From positions 215,710-279,709 of the forward strand of contig JAYKAV010003152.1 in assembly GCA_035582835.1 (NCBI GenBank): a stretch of DNA of 64,000 nucleotides, given 5' to 3'. A program made the position numbers and the translations under genes. The notes beneath the pieces are model-generated. The model had not been told where the DNA came from. It did no database searches and was given only the letters and a program-made list of their open reading frames with translations. How positions within the stretch are numbered: the stretch's first letter is position 1; each line of letters begins with the position of its first letter. Below, one piece after another: positions 1 through 14,441 of the stretch. The stretch is from Phoebastria nigripes (taxonomy: Eukaryota; Chordata; Aves; Procellariiformes; Diomedeidae).

Positions 1-1339
1 GTCGTCCTTAATCTCTAACATGATCCTGAATCCTTCTTGCTGAAATTTAAAACCATTGCTTCTGAATTATTTGATACAAAGAACAGTGAAAAACTGTCTC
101 CCATTTCCCCCCATTTTCTTCTCTTTAGCCTAAGATAAAAGGTATAAATTGTGTTTTCTGTACTTCTTTTTTTCCTATGAACTGTCTCTTACCGGTTCAG
201 ATCTTTCAGAAGTGCAGTGCCCCAAGCTGGACACCAGAAGCCTTACGAAGGCTGAGTAGAGGCAAGATTAAAAGATTAGTTTATCTGTCCTACACACACT
301 ACCGTTGTTTATATTTCATAGTAAAGTGCTTATGTGTTTCACAGAAGCGTGAGGCTGGCTCAGGTTTAATTGTTGAACCACTATGACCTGGTGAAGCTTT
401 TATAAAAGACAACTGAGATGTTGTTCTCCTCTAGTACATTTAGTAGCTGATTGTTAGATTTGACTAAGTGTGACCTTCTACATATCATTTTTGAATTTCA
501 CTCATGTTTTTTTCAGACTGTTTCTTCAATTTATCAGAATAATTATGAATCNTGTCTTGAATGACATGAGAAAAGGAAGAATAAAGGAGCCCAATGAGAC
601 ACACTGGAAAGGTCAGTATAAAAACCAGTAGGACTGCTACCCATGCCTAGAGATTCTTGGATAGGATATTGCTGATGAATGATAAAAAAGACAATCTAGC
701 TGGAAATAAACAGGGTTAGAGATTGTCTTAACAGTATTTATGTATCATGGGGGGTTATTTCAGTACAGTCATCAAGGCTGTTCATAAAGTATTTCTCAGC
801 TTATATGGTGAGTATCAGCATGCCTAAATGTGAGGAAACTTCCTTGGGAAGGAACAAAGCAGAAAATGAGCACAGTGATTTCTGGCATTCTGTATACTTC
901 GAGCACATTTCTCCTCAGTAGAGAATTCTTCTGTACTTCTTCGCAGGTGCGAAAAGGTACAAAGAGATACAACTTTAACAGTACCTGAATACAGGTACTT
1001 TTGGATTATAGGTCATTATATGTTTTCAGTTTTATATATGATATTCTGCATTGGTAGGATTCTGTGAAAGCTACTCAAATGCTTTGGAAGCCATTAAGTG
1101 ATGAAAGACCCACTAANTAAGTCCTTATATTACTCTGTTGAAATACAATAGGAAAGCAGGCTTATGTTAGATACCATAGAAATAGGAGCTGTGATAGTAT
1201 GAGACACAAACTAATAGACATTTGGAAAGATGTTGAAACAGTGAAACATTTTGATTTCTAGAATATATGCAAGTCAGCCACAAGCCAGAGTGAAATGGCT
1301 TACAGCTTGGGAGTTGCAGACTAGAAGAGACAAAAAANC
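1..1339. other. Unique noncoding DNA, no gene recognised
   Basis: AT-rich sequence with short open frames only, the longest 69 codons. I see no splice-flanked open segment and no recognisable repeat here. Isolated N bases occur at 552, 1117 and 1338. Confidence 0.5.
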
Positions 1340-1482
1340 TGCACTAAAAGAGTGGTGCAGCATTGGAAGAGGTTGCCCAGAGAGGCTGTAGACTCTGTCT
1401 TTGGAGGTTACAAGACCCAGCTAGACAACGCCATACCTGATCTGATCTGGTGTCGGTGATACTCCTGCCTCAAGCAGGAATG
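1340..1482 (+). repeat. CR1 LINE 3'-UTR fragment
   Basis: The stretch beginning near 1352 carries the familiar CR1 phrase (GCATTGGAAGAGGTTGCCCA), followed by the gagaggctgt and cttggaggtt blocks, the 'caagaccc..ctggacaa' block and the closing 'caagcagga' block. These are in the order of the avian CR1 3' region read on the plus strand. The terminal octamer repeats are missing, so this is a truncated old copy. The assignment comes from memory of the consensus; family-level identity is secure, subfamily is not. Confidence 0.85.
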
Positions 1483-4400
1483 TTCAGAAACATCTGCAAG
1501 TCAGTCAGCATACTTGAAGTATGCTCAAAATAAATGGAGTAAACCAAGGTCCTAAGTAGTCTGTGGAAGATAACTAGGGCGAGAACAGAGTGATGCACAG
1601 TGGTGCAATATTGTAAGGAGTGAAAAGCAGTTTTGGCCAATTGATCCCCATTCCTTGCCTGGATTAAGAGTTTAGTAATTAATTTGTTTTTAAAAGTGTG
1701 AGATTGCTTTATAGAGACCTATATCAGGTGATTGGTTTCTTCTGAGCAGGTTGCTAGAAGTCCTATCTGCCTATCCGTTCCTGTTTTTTGTTTAAAGGAG
1801 CCTGGATTACTGTATTGGTTGAACTCCCCTTTGGACAGGGAAGTGCATAGTGCATATGAAGTAAGCTGGGCTAGTTAGAGCATTTCTCAGTGCAAATGGT
1901 GAGGCATGCTGAGGCTGTTCGTTGTGGCTGAATACTGAAGCAATTGGATGAAATAGACTACACTATAATTATGCATTGTAGCACCTAGCAGGAAAAAGGA
2001 GAGAAATTCTCACACAAAACTTTTGGGGTATTAGTAATGTGGTGTCAGCCCCCCTCATAGTGAATGTGTAATGCATTGTACCTGTACTCCATCAGCACAT
2101 TTACTGCCATTTTGATACCAATGACCTTAACACAACTTACTGTGTAGAGTCACAGAAGACATGCTGCATACTGTGTGTCTTACTGATGTGTCTTGCTGTG
2201 TGTTAATGCTGATCAAAAGAACAGTATGGGAAGGAGTGTTAATGGCAAAACGCAGTGGAACTGGTGAAGTAAAGGAACATTCATCTCTCTCCAAATTGTT
2301 CATGGCAACTTTCTTATATTCTGAAAAAAGCAACCTTGTGACATATAATAGTTCAGTTCTGCTACCCATGAGGTGGCACTCAGCCAGTTGGCACTTTGCT
2401 GAAAAACACAGGTCAGTGTCTTCTCTTAGTTCCTGAGAAAAAAAGCAGTCATGGCATACTTCCCAAGCAATATATTGCCCTGGATGCCTCATGGATGGCA
2501 TTGTTAGAATGTTGTGATGCCTAGATCTTGTCATTTATAAAGAAGGTACCAAATCCCATGGCAGTGAAATCCATTTTTCTGCATTTATAACCGTCATTTA
2601 ATATATTGGCCAGCTAGGCAGGAAAAGATAAATACAAATACTGCTTGTTCTACCCTGGTGGATCAGCTTAGCTTGATTTGTCATCCTCTGCTTATAAATG
2701 TCCAAAGGAAATCCTGGGTGACATCCAGGTGTGACATCTCTGTATATATATAGATTACATAGACAAAAATTTCAATCCAGGTGCACCAGTATGTTTAAGA
2801 CATCAAACAGATTACGTGTGTCTAATGAATAGTATGCATGTATGTAATTACTGAATCTGTGTATCATAAAGGAATATACACGGATACCTCTTTGAACCAG
2901 ATATGCATGCATGCATGCAAACATTCAGGATATATCTAAATATGGTGATCATTTTGTTGAGAGAAACCTTTAGTCATCTGGCAGTCTCTGAAGAGCAGTG
3001 GTATAGTATGTTAAGTGTGTAAGAAAGTCAAAGTTGGCACAGCTTCTTTGAGGATAAACTGAATCTTCCACAAGAAAAAATAGTGTTCAGACTTTCCAGG
3101 AGCTCAGGAAAGGATTGTTCTTACTCTGAGGAGAGGAAGGTTGAAGTGAGGGACACAAGATAATGTGAAAGAATGAATCATGCTATCAGTTCTCTCACAG
3201 TCTTTACATCGGATGGGGTTGTGAATAATAAGCTATTCTACTGATCTGGATAGACTTACTGTTTTGTCTCATTTAGAACTAGAGGCTATAGTACTGTGGG
3301 GGAAGAAAAAACGTAGATATGTCTTGCATAGCAAGGCCACATAGGATGAATGCCAAATCCCAGGTGCAAGCCTTTGAGCAGTAAGGTGGTTGCCTGCATT
3401 TTGGGTGCTCATAATTGAGCTATAAAGACAACACAGCTTTTAGAAGATGGTAGGTATGTGCTTATCTCTTTAACATGACTACTTGGACTAGTCTGAAGTA
3501 AGCCTCAGCCTTACAGCAGTGCGTTGGATATTTCTGAGGGGTATAATTTCAGCGCAAAAGTAAATTTACTTAAAAAAAGTTCACATTTCCATCCAAAAAT
3601 CTTCAGAGGGAAAACCTGAATGTACGGATCCTTTCTTGTGTCCAAACAAAAACCCAACTGCAACAAAACAATCTTTACAGTTTATGTTACAAGTTGTTAC
3701 ACAGTTTTTCTGTTAGTCTGCTTATGCAAAAGATAGGTACATATTAATGCCAGATCACAGATGGAAAACGCAAGTATTGTATTTAATTGATTTATGCATT
3801 GCAATGCACCAGATGAGCTGCCAAGCCAGGATTAGAGTCGAGGACCCTTTTGACTTCTATTTCCATGACTTTGCATTTAGAAAACATACCTCTCCATACT
3901 GTACTTTTTTTCTGTTTTTGTTTTTGGTTTTTTTTTTTTTTAATTATTTTACCTAATATCAATGTTACTGGCAAATGCTGAATCTTCGCATTTTTTTTTC
4001 CACAAGCATTTGATATACAACCTGCATTTGATTATTGCTAGGGTTGATGTTAACATATGTAGCAGTATGACATTCACAGAGCTGGTGGTCAGTAGTTCTG
4101 ATCTAAATTGCTTAAAAATCTCATTCTCTTATGTTCAATATTTTTTTTTTTTTAAGGGTCATTCTGAAGATTGGTCAAAACCACAAGGCTTGAGATTTTT
4201 CTAAAGTTTAGGAGATCTGGATGCAGGGGATTGACTCACATTATAGGGATGGGCTCCAAAGGGGAGGTTGAGATCCCTATTGTTTCTGCCAGTATTTTGA
4301 TCTGGACTACTGGAAAATGTTTAGTTCTAATGTGAGAACAACTCTATACATTCATGCTGATAAAATGCTGCGCACACATGCAGCCAATACTTTTATCAGT

Positions 4401-7400
4401 ACAAATCTCTGATCTATTATGCATGGTTGACACCTCAGCTATAGCTCCAGAGTCTTAATTTGCTTCTGAAATCGGTTCTACTCTGTGTCAGGAATAACAT
4501 GCTGCCATGGTGATAAACAGAGCTCCCCTGTCTGAAATGTTAATAACCCCCTGGATTCTAGCAAATTTGTGCTCATCCACATGGTGCCAATTACAGTGAG
4601 GTGAAAACAGAGGTATATAAAAACTTAGGCACATAGTCAGTTTTTGTCCTCAGGCATGAATAATTAGGATAAACAAGAGCAATCATTAATATAGTAAATT
4701 TTCTCTGTGGATGCATCTTCATATATGGGAAATATGCTCTAAGTAAATAGGACTGTATTGAAAATAGTACCTAAAAATGCAGAGCCTGCATTTCTTTTTC
4801 CCAAAAGCATTTTCCCTGATTTTTCATGTGGCTCATTTTGGATAAGTGTATCATGACTGTGACAAACACATGAAAAGCAAGTTCAGTGAGAGCTCAGTCC
4901 AGCTACTAGCTCATTGTGTGCAATCATGCATTATTCTTATTAGATTGTCTAGTATTTGCAGCCTGCTATTTCATCTTTGCTATTGATAGAGGTATAGTTT
5001 CACAGCAGGGCTTTATAATCATATTATCCTTCTTACTGAAACAGCGATTGAGTTCTAGAAGGCCTGCCCCTGCCACTTGCTACTTGGCAGGCAGGTTGAT
5101 TATTGAGAAATCTGAGGCAAAGGACTCTGTTCTTTGTAAGGGCTGATCACGTTGCTATCAGAGCACATATGGTAGGTTTTCGTGTACTGGTTATCTAGTG
5201 GTAAATAAAAAAGTAGGTAAATCTGTCTGCCCAGTGTTCCAGGCTGGACAGAGAAAAGAGGGCAAACTTTCTATTGCCCAAATTAGAAGTGGTTAAACAT
5301 CACCTACTTGTGTTGAACCCTGCATATGCCACTGTATGTACTCATGTCCCATGCCTAATCGGAAAATGAGATCAATAGAGGCATACAAAACCACATGTGG
5401 ATGTTGTTTTAAAAAACAGGCTCTAAGTGATTAGTTCTAGGTAAGAGCCTTTGAGAGCTCTCATTAAAACTTAAAATTTCTGATTCCTTATTCTCTGTTC
5501 AAACTGTTGGACATTATCTTTCTGACATTTGAGTTGGAAGAAAGGACGTTATGCAGATATAACATTAAAAAGCCCTAACAACATTTCAGGAGAGGAAAAA
5601 TGAGGCCAGCAGACTTATTTATACTTGTGACCCAATTAGTGATATGAGCCATCACCACATATAAAGAATTTGTGCACAGCTACAAAGAAATACAATTCAG
5701 TCACACAAAGAATATATAGAGGTGCTCCCTCCAAATCACTCTTTAGGGGGGGCTGACCGCTGAGCAGATATTAAGGACAGCGCTTGGTAAAGAATTTTCA
5801 AGTTGGTTAAGAACCAAAATGTCTAAAGCTACTTTGAATAGCTTTTTAAAGCTGTTTTATTCATAATGGGTTGACATCAATACTATGGATGTTTACTTGT
5901 CTCTCTCCTGCAGTAGATGGGGAAGGATAAGTGGTAAGAACCAGTAACCCTCTGGACACTGCCTTCCCTCATTTATCTATGCTAAAATGTGCATGATTTA
6001 TCCAGAACTCTTCATTACAATGAATTCCACCTCAATGTCAGTCTGCAATCCAACAAATCCACCCTTCCAAAGTAAGAAAACAGATTTCCCCTTAAAAATT
6101 GTTTGCGATTGTTCTATTAGCAAACCCTTTAGCAGTATTCATTCATGTAAGCATTCAACTTCCATGAATACACCTTGTGATTATGGTAGCATTTCTCTTG
6201 AAACATTAATTTAATAAGCATCGTAAAGTTTCATATAGGCCAAAACACACATGAAAATATTTGGTTAAATTCCCTGTTCTAACAAAGCTTACATTTGTTT
6301 TGTACAGAGATCCACTCAAATATCATAGATAGTATTGGATGACCTCACAGAGGTCATTTTAAGACTTGAGTTTATTAGTGCTATACACATTGAAAGCCCT
6401 ACTTCAGTGTAACAGATAAGGAAAGAGAGAACACCACCCTCCTGTCCTCCCTTAAAAATTACTCCTTTAGAGTAGCGCTCCCCTTCCCAGTGCAATCAGT
6501 AACATGAGTGAAATTATCATCTCTGCATGTATTGCCTTCTCATATTAAGCTTCCTCTTCAGGGTATTTTCACTGGTGTATGTGTCCCAGTGCCCTCCTGT
6601 GTTGCTGCCCTGTCCCCCCCTCAGCATGAAGTACATACAGAATACTCAAACACATCAGGATTTACCTTATAAATACTGATCCGAAACTCTCTGTAGGGCT
6701 GACTGGGGTGTCGTTACTTGGCATTCGGAAGCTGTTCTGACTTTCAGGATGAAAAACGGAGTCCTCCAAGGAATCCTCTTTTCTCATCATTTTAATGGAG
6801 TTAACTGCCGAGTTAGGCAAGTTCAGTTCTAGAGCGGTCCTTCAAATGCACAGCCTTTCACTGCTATAGGAAGTGCAGTCTTGATGTGACTCCAGCTCAG
6901 GCTAGTTTTTAAAATCAGTTAATGAGTAACATATTGATGTGACATCATAAGGTCGTTTTCTTTTTTATCCGCAGCACTTCATAGGTTTACTTGGAAACAA
7001 AAATCATCAAATCTATGTGCCCTGTGTCTTTGGAATGTCATTATTAATAGCAATAACTTGTTTTGATGAATTAAGAAAAAGAAGGAATGTAAAACAAGAA
7101 CTCTAATTCAAATGACATTTCATTGACAGGTTTGTACCACAAACTGTAGCATGGTCTGTCATAAAATCTACTTTTTGAATTATCTACCTGCTCCTAATTA
7201 CCCAAGTTTGAATAACATAATTGTGTATCTTTCAGAAGTGACTGTATCCACCCCTCCTGCCATGTCAAAATTATTACATTGCACTTCTCCAGTGACAAAT
7301 TGGTGCACATGTGTACATGTAGCTGCTATAGAGTTAAGTCATTGCAGTTCAGCTTAAATACAGGTAATCTTTTAATTCTCAATGCACCAAAACCCAACTG

Positions 7401-9060
7401 AACAAAACCAGTTTGCCTAACCATTTTTTCCATAGGAATTGGCAAACATTAACTATGAACTTACACAGTTTTCTGTTTGTTGAAGATGACTATAACGATT
7501 AGGTTAGTCAAGGAAATGATAAGCTCTGTTTCTTTAGATTGCAAGTCCTCTTATAATACTGAATTAGCACCTCAAGGCCTCCAGAAATTCTGGTAAACTT
7601 CATTTAGGGCCTGCATGGTAATAAAGGTTTGTCTATGAGACTGAACAAACATGTGGAATGTAGTGCTCTTTTTCTATTCTCAGCATCTATAAATAGATTG
7701 TGAAACAATACAAATGCATTTGGACTGTTCCCAGGTTTTACTCGTAAGCTCAAAGACATCCAGTCAAACTATGATGTCTTTCTCTATGGTTGGTTTGTTT
7801 TTTTTTTTTTTTGTGTCTGGTTTCTTTGCATGACTAAATATGTAGCCTTTGCTTTTTTAAATAGAAAATTTATTTTGTGATCAGTATAAAGCGAACTGTA
7901 ACGAAATCTATAAATGTCAGAAACAACAGGAGAAACAGTAACTATTAAAATACACGATTAGCATAATAGCTAAGAAGCAAAGGTAGAGACGAACAGCAAT
8001 TTCCTTGGTAGTGAAAATTCCGAATAAATGTGAGAAGTCTTGAAAGGAAAAAGGCAGGAAAGGAATGAAATACACACTCTTCATCATCTTAGGTATTCCC
8101 TGTGAAATGGAAAAAATTGAACACTTGTACTTAGGAGCAGTATTTAAGGTGCTTGGAAATTGAGTTGGACTTCTTGTTTTTCCCAAGTTAAATGTTCTTA
8201 GTTAATGCCTCCTTCAGTAGCTATGCTACATACATCTTTGGTTTCCTGCTATCTAGGCCTTTTTGTTACTCTGATTCTGCTTGATCCTGCGTGATCATAG
8301 ACTACAAACACAGGGCTGGCTGGCTAGCTAGGCAGAGTCTCCGTACTTTATTCCTCCTCCATAAAAACAAGTGATATAACCTTCAAAAAATACAGTAAAC
8401 AAAAGCTGTTTTTCTCCTCTAGTCACAAGGAGAATTGGCTTTGGCTCTGTAGTGTTGTTCACATCTATCCACTTAGGATAGGAAGTCTTTATTCTTTTTA
8501 CAGAAACAAACATCCTTAAAACTGATTGGAAAACTTAAGTGACATAGTGAGCTTGTAAATCATTAATATGAAATATTTATCTTTGAAAACAATCTATTTG
8601 TATAGTAAAATTTATGAATTTAATGAATTCATTAAAAGTCAGAATGGCAACTGTGTTCCTTCTGTATGTTAAAGAGCAAGTACAGAGAGAGGGCAATTGA
8701 ATTTTTCCCTGCATGGGTAATTGTGGGAACATTTTTAGCAAGGAGCAACCATGACACGATTTCCTTCCTTCAAGTTTATGCATCTTTGTTGTTGTCCACA
8801 AAACAGTTAAGTTCTCTTACAGAGCACTGTGCCCCCCTCTAAACTACTGTATTCCATCATATGCTACCACACGGTAAGTCTATGCTTTCCAGCCTGTAAT
8901 TATATGACCACATCATGTATGCCTGTACTGAAGGGCTTCTGGGTTTGTCCATGCTAGTGCTATACTAACCAGGAGAGGTACTTAGCTGCTGAGTTAAATG
9001 CTCTTGTGGCTACACAGCTGGTATTACTGGGCTAGTTTAGGACTAGCTCAGGCCTGACTA
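1483..9060. other. Unique noncoding DNA with simple repeats
   Basis: Long AT-rich interval with T-runs near 3929, 4141 and 7798. Scattered open frames of 60-135 codons overlap each other on opposite strands, have no family resemblance and no splice context. I take them as chance. No RNA gene or interspersed repeat was recognised. Confidence 0.5.
2903..2918. repeat. (ATGC)n microsatellite
   Basis: Four uninterrupted copies of the self-complementary tetramer ATGC. It is a short simple repeat that can form a hairpin. Confidence 0.8.
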
Positions 9061-9150
9061 CATAGAATCATAGAATCATTTAGGTTGGAAAAGACCTTTA
9101 AGATCATCAAGTCCAACCGTAAACCTAGCACTGCCAAGTCCACCACATGA
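9061..9150 (-). repeat. CR1 LINE 3' end
   Basis: The block opens with CATAGAATCATAGAATCAT, the reverse complement of the octamer repeat that terminates avian CR1. It continues with the typical 'taggttggaaaagacct', 'atcatcaagtccaacc' and 'ctgccaagtccaccac' blocks. The element is therefore on the minus strand with its 3' terminus at about 9061. Similarity fades at about 9150, so it is strongly 5'-truncated, as is usual for CR1. Confidence 0.93.
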
Positions 9151-12100
9151 ACTTTGTTGCAGTGACACTGGCATTATGTATGGCCCTGTGAAGCAAAACA
9201 GGTTTGTGTAAGAGTGCCCTGAGTACTGCTGCTGCTTATTAAGAGGGCTCACCTTTCTTGAGTGTTGCAGCAGTAACTGCCTGGATTGATGAAAAGAGGA
9301 GCAGGCCTACAAGATGCATTTCTCGTGGGAGCAGAGAGGTACAGTGGTGGTAGTGATGTCATTATATGCCCAAGGGATGAAGCTTTCCTTTCCTTATTAT
9401 CAGGCTCAGACAAACTGAGTTTACTATTGATTTTAGTGCCCCTGCACAACTGTGATCTTGAGATGTTTTGGAGATTGTTTTGGGGCTGGAAAAGGAGATG
9501 GTCATTTGCAGTTAGGAGCCCAAAAGGGCTGACCTCATGGTGCTTATATAAAGATAAGACTTCAATTCATGACATTTTTATTGGAAGGGGATCTAAGCTG
9601 TATGATCAACCTCGGGATTGCCCTATTTTGATGCAAGCATATGCAAACCTTGTAGTTTGTAATCACTATGCACATTTTTAAAGCACTCAATCACTCCCTG
9701 TCTTTCTGATTCCTGGTATCCATAAAATTTTCCAGGGGATGTTTAGATAGCTACAGAAATTTCACCTATAGAGGCGTGTGGCAGATCCAGTACTTACTTT
9801 TCTTAGGTGCTTGCTTCAGATCTCTTGGCAGTAGTTAACAGACACCAATATCTTTTCTCTTTCTGATGCGGTGGATCAGGTGTGGGGAGAAGTTGATACT
9901 CCTGATGGTGTGGCTATCTGCTGTACACAGACTTCTCCCTAGAGAATTGTTCTTTATGTTCTGAAGAAATTGGTAGCTCAGTGGCTTGTAACTCTGTCTC
10001 TTGCTGTCCCATATCATGAAAACAGCTTTTCCCCTTTATTTCTTGTTTCTCTTCCTGTAATCTGCTTTTCTTCAACTCCATATGCATATTTGGCCAAGTG
10101 TATCCTTATTTTTCTCAATTATCAAACTATGCCCTTTAATTCTGACCTTTGTCACTGACACTCTGTTATCGCTTACCTGCTAGACTATATCTTGTGGAGT
10201 CTAGCACTGTTGCAATTGTTTCTGATAGGCAGACAGAGGGGGGAAAAAAAAAGTTATTGGTGTCCTTGAACCTCATACAATTTTATTCTCAGTCTGCAAT
10301 GGCCGTCATTGAAAGGTTAGAATTTGTCCTGAAAAATTTACAATTCTCTTTTCTTTTATCTTCATGACTGCTGTGAATTTTTTTTTTCAAATGAGTTACT
10401 CCAGGAAAAGAAATGGTAGTTTATTTTTGCTTTCTCAATTCCTTAAGTATTTCTTCTGAGGAAAGAGATACCAGGAAATATGTTAGCAATGCTAATTGTG
10501 TTGCACCTATTTTAAGTCCCTATGTCTTTACTAAAATGATCTCATGTTATTGGATAGGAAGAAAAAAGTGACAAATTCTGGGTATTTAGAGTGAGAGCTT
10601 TCATTTATGCTAGGAAAGCCTTTGTGCCTTGTGATAGGTAACTGCTAAGAAACTGCATAAAGATTGCAAGTTGAAGTGATGATAAAGGGAGACGTTATTA
10701 AACAAAAAAGGTAACGAGATGGCTGGAAATATATTTTGAACAAAACATTCAATTTTATTACCATCCAAGAATGAATCAAATCAACAATAAACCAGCCGTT
10801 GTACTTGTGGCAGAATGTCATACTAGTGATTTGAGATGGTAGTGAATGTTTTTATGTACAGTCTTAGAAGAGTTTACATCTTGGCTGGAGTGCAGCCACA
10901 AAACCTTATAGATTTTATAATAAAGAGCAGGGGAATGGATGAGTGGGTGTTTCATCAGTTTGTTCTGAGTCTCAGAATTTACAGGCCTGTAAACTGGAAT
11001 AAGACTGTGCATAATCAGTCTGTTACGATCCCTAGAATAATTGGGGAGGGGGGAAGCAANATTTAACTAGTAGCCTAAAGCACAGAGTTCTTGCTTTATG
11101 GGTTTGGCTCGCATCATTTTTGTTCTCTGTGGTATGTAAAAGCAGCTGCTCTGATTCAGAGCTGACACTGTCTTTCACGGTTAGGATTGTGTCCAGTTTT
11201 TGTTTTCTTTTTTGCTGCCTGGACCAAGCTTGTACAAAAACTAGTATTTCTTTCCTCTGAATAGTACATTTGAAACGTGCACCTTTCCACAGATAATTCC
11301 AGAATGAAATATGGATCAGATCTAGTTCACTATAAAATTGGTTTGGACATTTTTAGATAAGTTTTATATCTAGGTTCGTACATTCTGTTCCTCTTTCTAA
11401 TCTTAGATTTCTTGGTTTTCCTCTTGAACTTGTGTTTGATCTGTTCCATCCTATGCTTAGTCTGCAACAGTGACATACACTCGGTTTGTATGCAGTGAGT
11501 TTTGAGTTGTGCCTGTTTCTGCTTAAACTTACACCAGTACTTTGTTGAGTATGTGGGCTGCTACAGGCAGATACCTAGGATTGCTGTGGCACTTTCTGTG
11601 CTGCTCTGAATGCTGGATGAGAGCAGAACTGGTAGAATCACAAACACATTTACAGAGCGTGGAGACTGAAAACTTCTTCAACTGGTCAGGTGCAGTGAGA
11701 GAAGTAGATGAAAATGCAGCATAGAAGAATGACACCTAGAGGTATATAGGAATGAACTGAATGGTGTGGTGCCCATGCTTGTGGAAGCTAGTGACTGTTT
11801 TTCTCTTCAGTAATCTTGTTGTAGGAACACACACTTAAAACTATGTCTTTTTTGCTCTCTGGCATGCTGGTCACCTCAGTAGATGCTGTTGCGCTTACTC
11901 CAGCGTATGAATGCTTACCTTCTTCCCCCGGAACTCCCTTATGCTCAACTTACGGAGCCACATAGATGAGACTTAATCCACTTAGAGTATTCGGGCTTAT
12001 CTGTGTTTGGGAGCCTCTACTTCCAGGCAGGAAAGAATTTTTTAAAAAACAAACCCACACCCAATGAACTTGGAAGAAAGCCATTGGGGTGGAGAAGAGA

Positions 12101-14370
12101 GTCTGATGTGGTGGGGTTACAGAAGGCAACTCTGACTTGGAAGATGGGGTTTTGTAAAATTTTCTTGTAACAGTAGGAAACCCTGAAGTCTAAAAATTTG
12201 GTGTACGTACAGCTTTAGTGCTTGAGCACCAGAGGCTGATAAAGAAATATAAGACAAAAAGTGTCTGAGTTTGTTGCCCTGTGTGAGTGAGAGATTTGGG
12301 ATTGTTAATAACAACAAAAAAACACATCTTCTGGTTGATCGAAGGACTCCTGCTATTAATAATGCCTGGCCTGAGTGGCTTGGGTGAGAATGAGAGTATA
12401 GACTCTGTGGTAGTAAACAAGAGAGTATAGGTATGCAAAGCAAATAGGCTACTAGCATCTGATTTTTGCAGGGTGCTGCTTATTTGAGTGAATGGCCCAT
12501 TCTTTGCCTTATGGATGTTTGCAGGGTATGCTTTAAAAAGGTAAAAAAATTCAGTTTTGTAAATGGCTGCATTTCTCATTCTTGAAGTGATGTCTAGAGG
12601 CTTGCAGTACTATCAGTCCAAGCATTAAAAAATGTGAATTGATTTTCTTTCTATTCTCTTCTCTGAGTACTATAAGAAGATAATTAAAAAAAACCCAACC
12701 CAACAACTTTTCATTTACGCATTTGAATCTGATGAGTTTGTCAAGGTCATGTTTTCAGACTTTCTGTGGTAACGGTGAGGATTACAGCCAGGCCTGGAGT
12801 AAAATGTTGCTAAGAATAAGAAGTGACAATATCTTACCAAACTGGTGGCTGCTGACATGAAAGGAAGAAATAAATTCAGTAAGCAGCATTGTGAAATGTT
12901 GAAAATTTCTGCTTACGCATAGTACTGTCATGTCTGAGGTAAGCTTATGCTAGCTGTCTTCTTTCTAGACCTCTGCTTTATCAAACACTTCACTTGGTAA
13001 GTGAGGCACTGGTCTGCACAGTGTAAAATACCATTGCTAACGGTGCAGTGACACCCGTTCTCGAGGGCTGCGTGGCCAAAGGCATTAGTGAGTAAAATAG
13101 GAAATTCCAGCAACATTTAGCTAGTGTAGCAGCACCAGGAAGATGCATGAGACAGTAATAATGTCGGTGAGATAGCAGCTGGTAATACAGTTGTCAGTAA
13201 AACAACAAGGTGGTAATAGGAATAAAACTCCAGCAAGGACAGCTGTAATATGTCAGTGTAGCAAATTGTTAAAACGGGAAGGGCGTTTGAGACATTATAC
13301 AAAACCCCACCGAGGTGAACAAAAGCTTCGTCAGACTTCTAATCAGATCACTGTCAGACAACCCTGTGCTGCAACAGTTACTTAATTTGTAGGTAGGAAA
13401 CATGGAAAAAACCTCACTTGCTTACAGTAATCGATAAAGACAGTCTGAACAAATCATGGATTTGGTTACTTTGATTTTCTCAGGAAGTGATTAGACTAGC
13501 CCATGAGGAAAGTAAACAGATCCAGGAAATTTAAGCACTTTAAACCTGTTTTTCTGTTCTTTGTAAGAAAAGTGGCAACTTACTGCTCTGATGTAGTCCA
13601 GATCAGAATATGGGCCCAGCTGTTACATTCCCTTCCTACCTCCTACCATGTATTCTTCTTGTGTTTAACACAAACAATAGGAGGAAGAGTTAGAGAGACA
13701 AGTTTAATCTTAGGTGATTGCACAGTAGAGTGCTTCCTGAAAGTGAAATAAAAATACGTGTTATTTTATTTTTTTTTTTCCCCTTTTGAATGTCTTTTCA
13801 GAGATAAATTTCTGTCCCTGCATATGCAAACATCTGTTTTAATCTGCTTTCTCTGTGCAACTGTGCTAAAAGCAAAACTTTTTTTGCTCACGTATGGCAA
13901 TTAGAGCCTTATCAGGGCAAAAGGGGAAGTAACGTTTAGGTGCGGCTCTTTTCCCTTGAAGATTTTATTCTATATAGCTATGTACATGATTTAAATTACG
14001 TAAGCCTCACGTCTTTCCTTCTTGAAGGGCAAAGAAGAGCATAGAAATTACATTGTTCAGAAACAAACTGCTTCAGAAGCAAACTTCCTGTTTGCAACCT
14101 GGATATTTATTTGTTTGGTTTTGCTTTTGTTTTTCCCTTGATTTGCTTAACTTCTTTCGTTCCAAAACACTCTTAGGTGTTGTGCATGAGTTGCTGTATA
14201 TACTCATCCTGCCTAGAGCATTAGTTGCTGCATTTGCCGAGTTGACCGACTCCATCCATCCCTCCTGCCACCGGGAGCACAGTTGCAGTAACACCGTGTA
14301 GCTCTTGTGACTGGGCACTTGTGAGAGAGGAGACTGTCTATCCAGACCTCTGGGGTTGCTTCTCTTCTAG
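9151..14370. other. Unique noncoding DNA
   Basis: No recognisable gene or repeat. Open frames of up to 131 codons (for example plus strand 9286-9681 and minus strand 12190-12579) have no motif I recognise and overlap other frames. The minus-strand pair near 12117-12579 overlaps itself in two frames, which argues against coding. Confidence 0.45.
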
Positions 14371-14441
14371 CGTGAGAGGAGACAGTGAAATGCCTGAACT
14401 GAGGCTGTCACTGAAGGCTGCTGCTGAAAAACACAGGCGGG
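14371..14441 (+). other. Candidate exon (splice-flanked open segment)
   Basis: A pyrimidine-rich run (tgcttctcttctag) ends in AG at 14370. A donor-like G|GTGAGC follows 14441. The 71 bases between are open in one frame, which includes an ATG at 14390 and reads MPELRLSLKAAAEKHRR up to the donor. The surrounding 14,170-14,580 is richer in G+C and CpG than its neighbours. No family is recognised. It could be an exon of an unidentified plus-strand transcript or a chance arrangement; splice signals this good arise by chance in tens of kilobases. Confidence 0.2.

Noticed and set aside
9286..9681. 131-codon plus-strand frame
   Set aside because: No family resemblance, no splice signals, and an overlapping minus frame; length is within chance for a 64-kb window.
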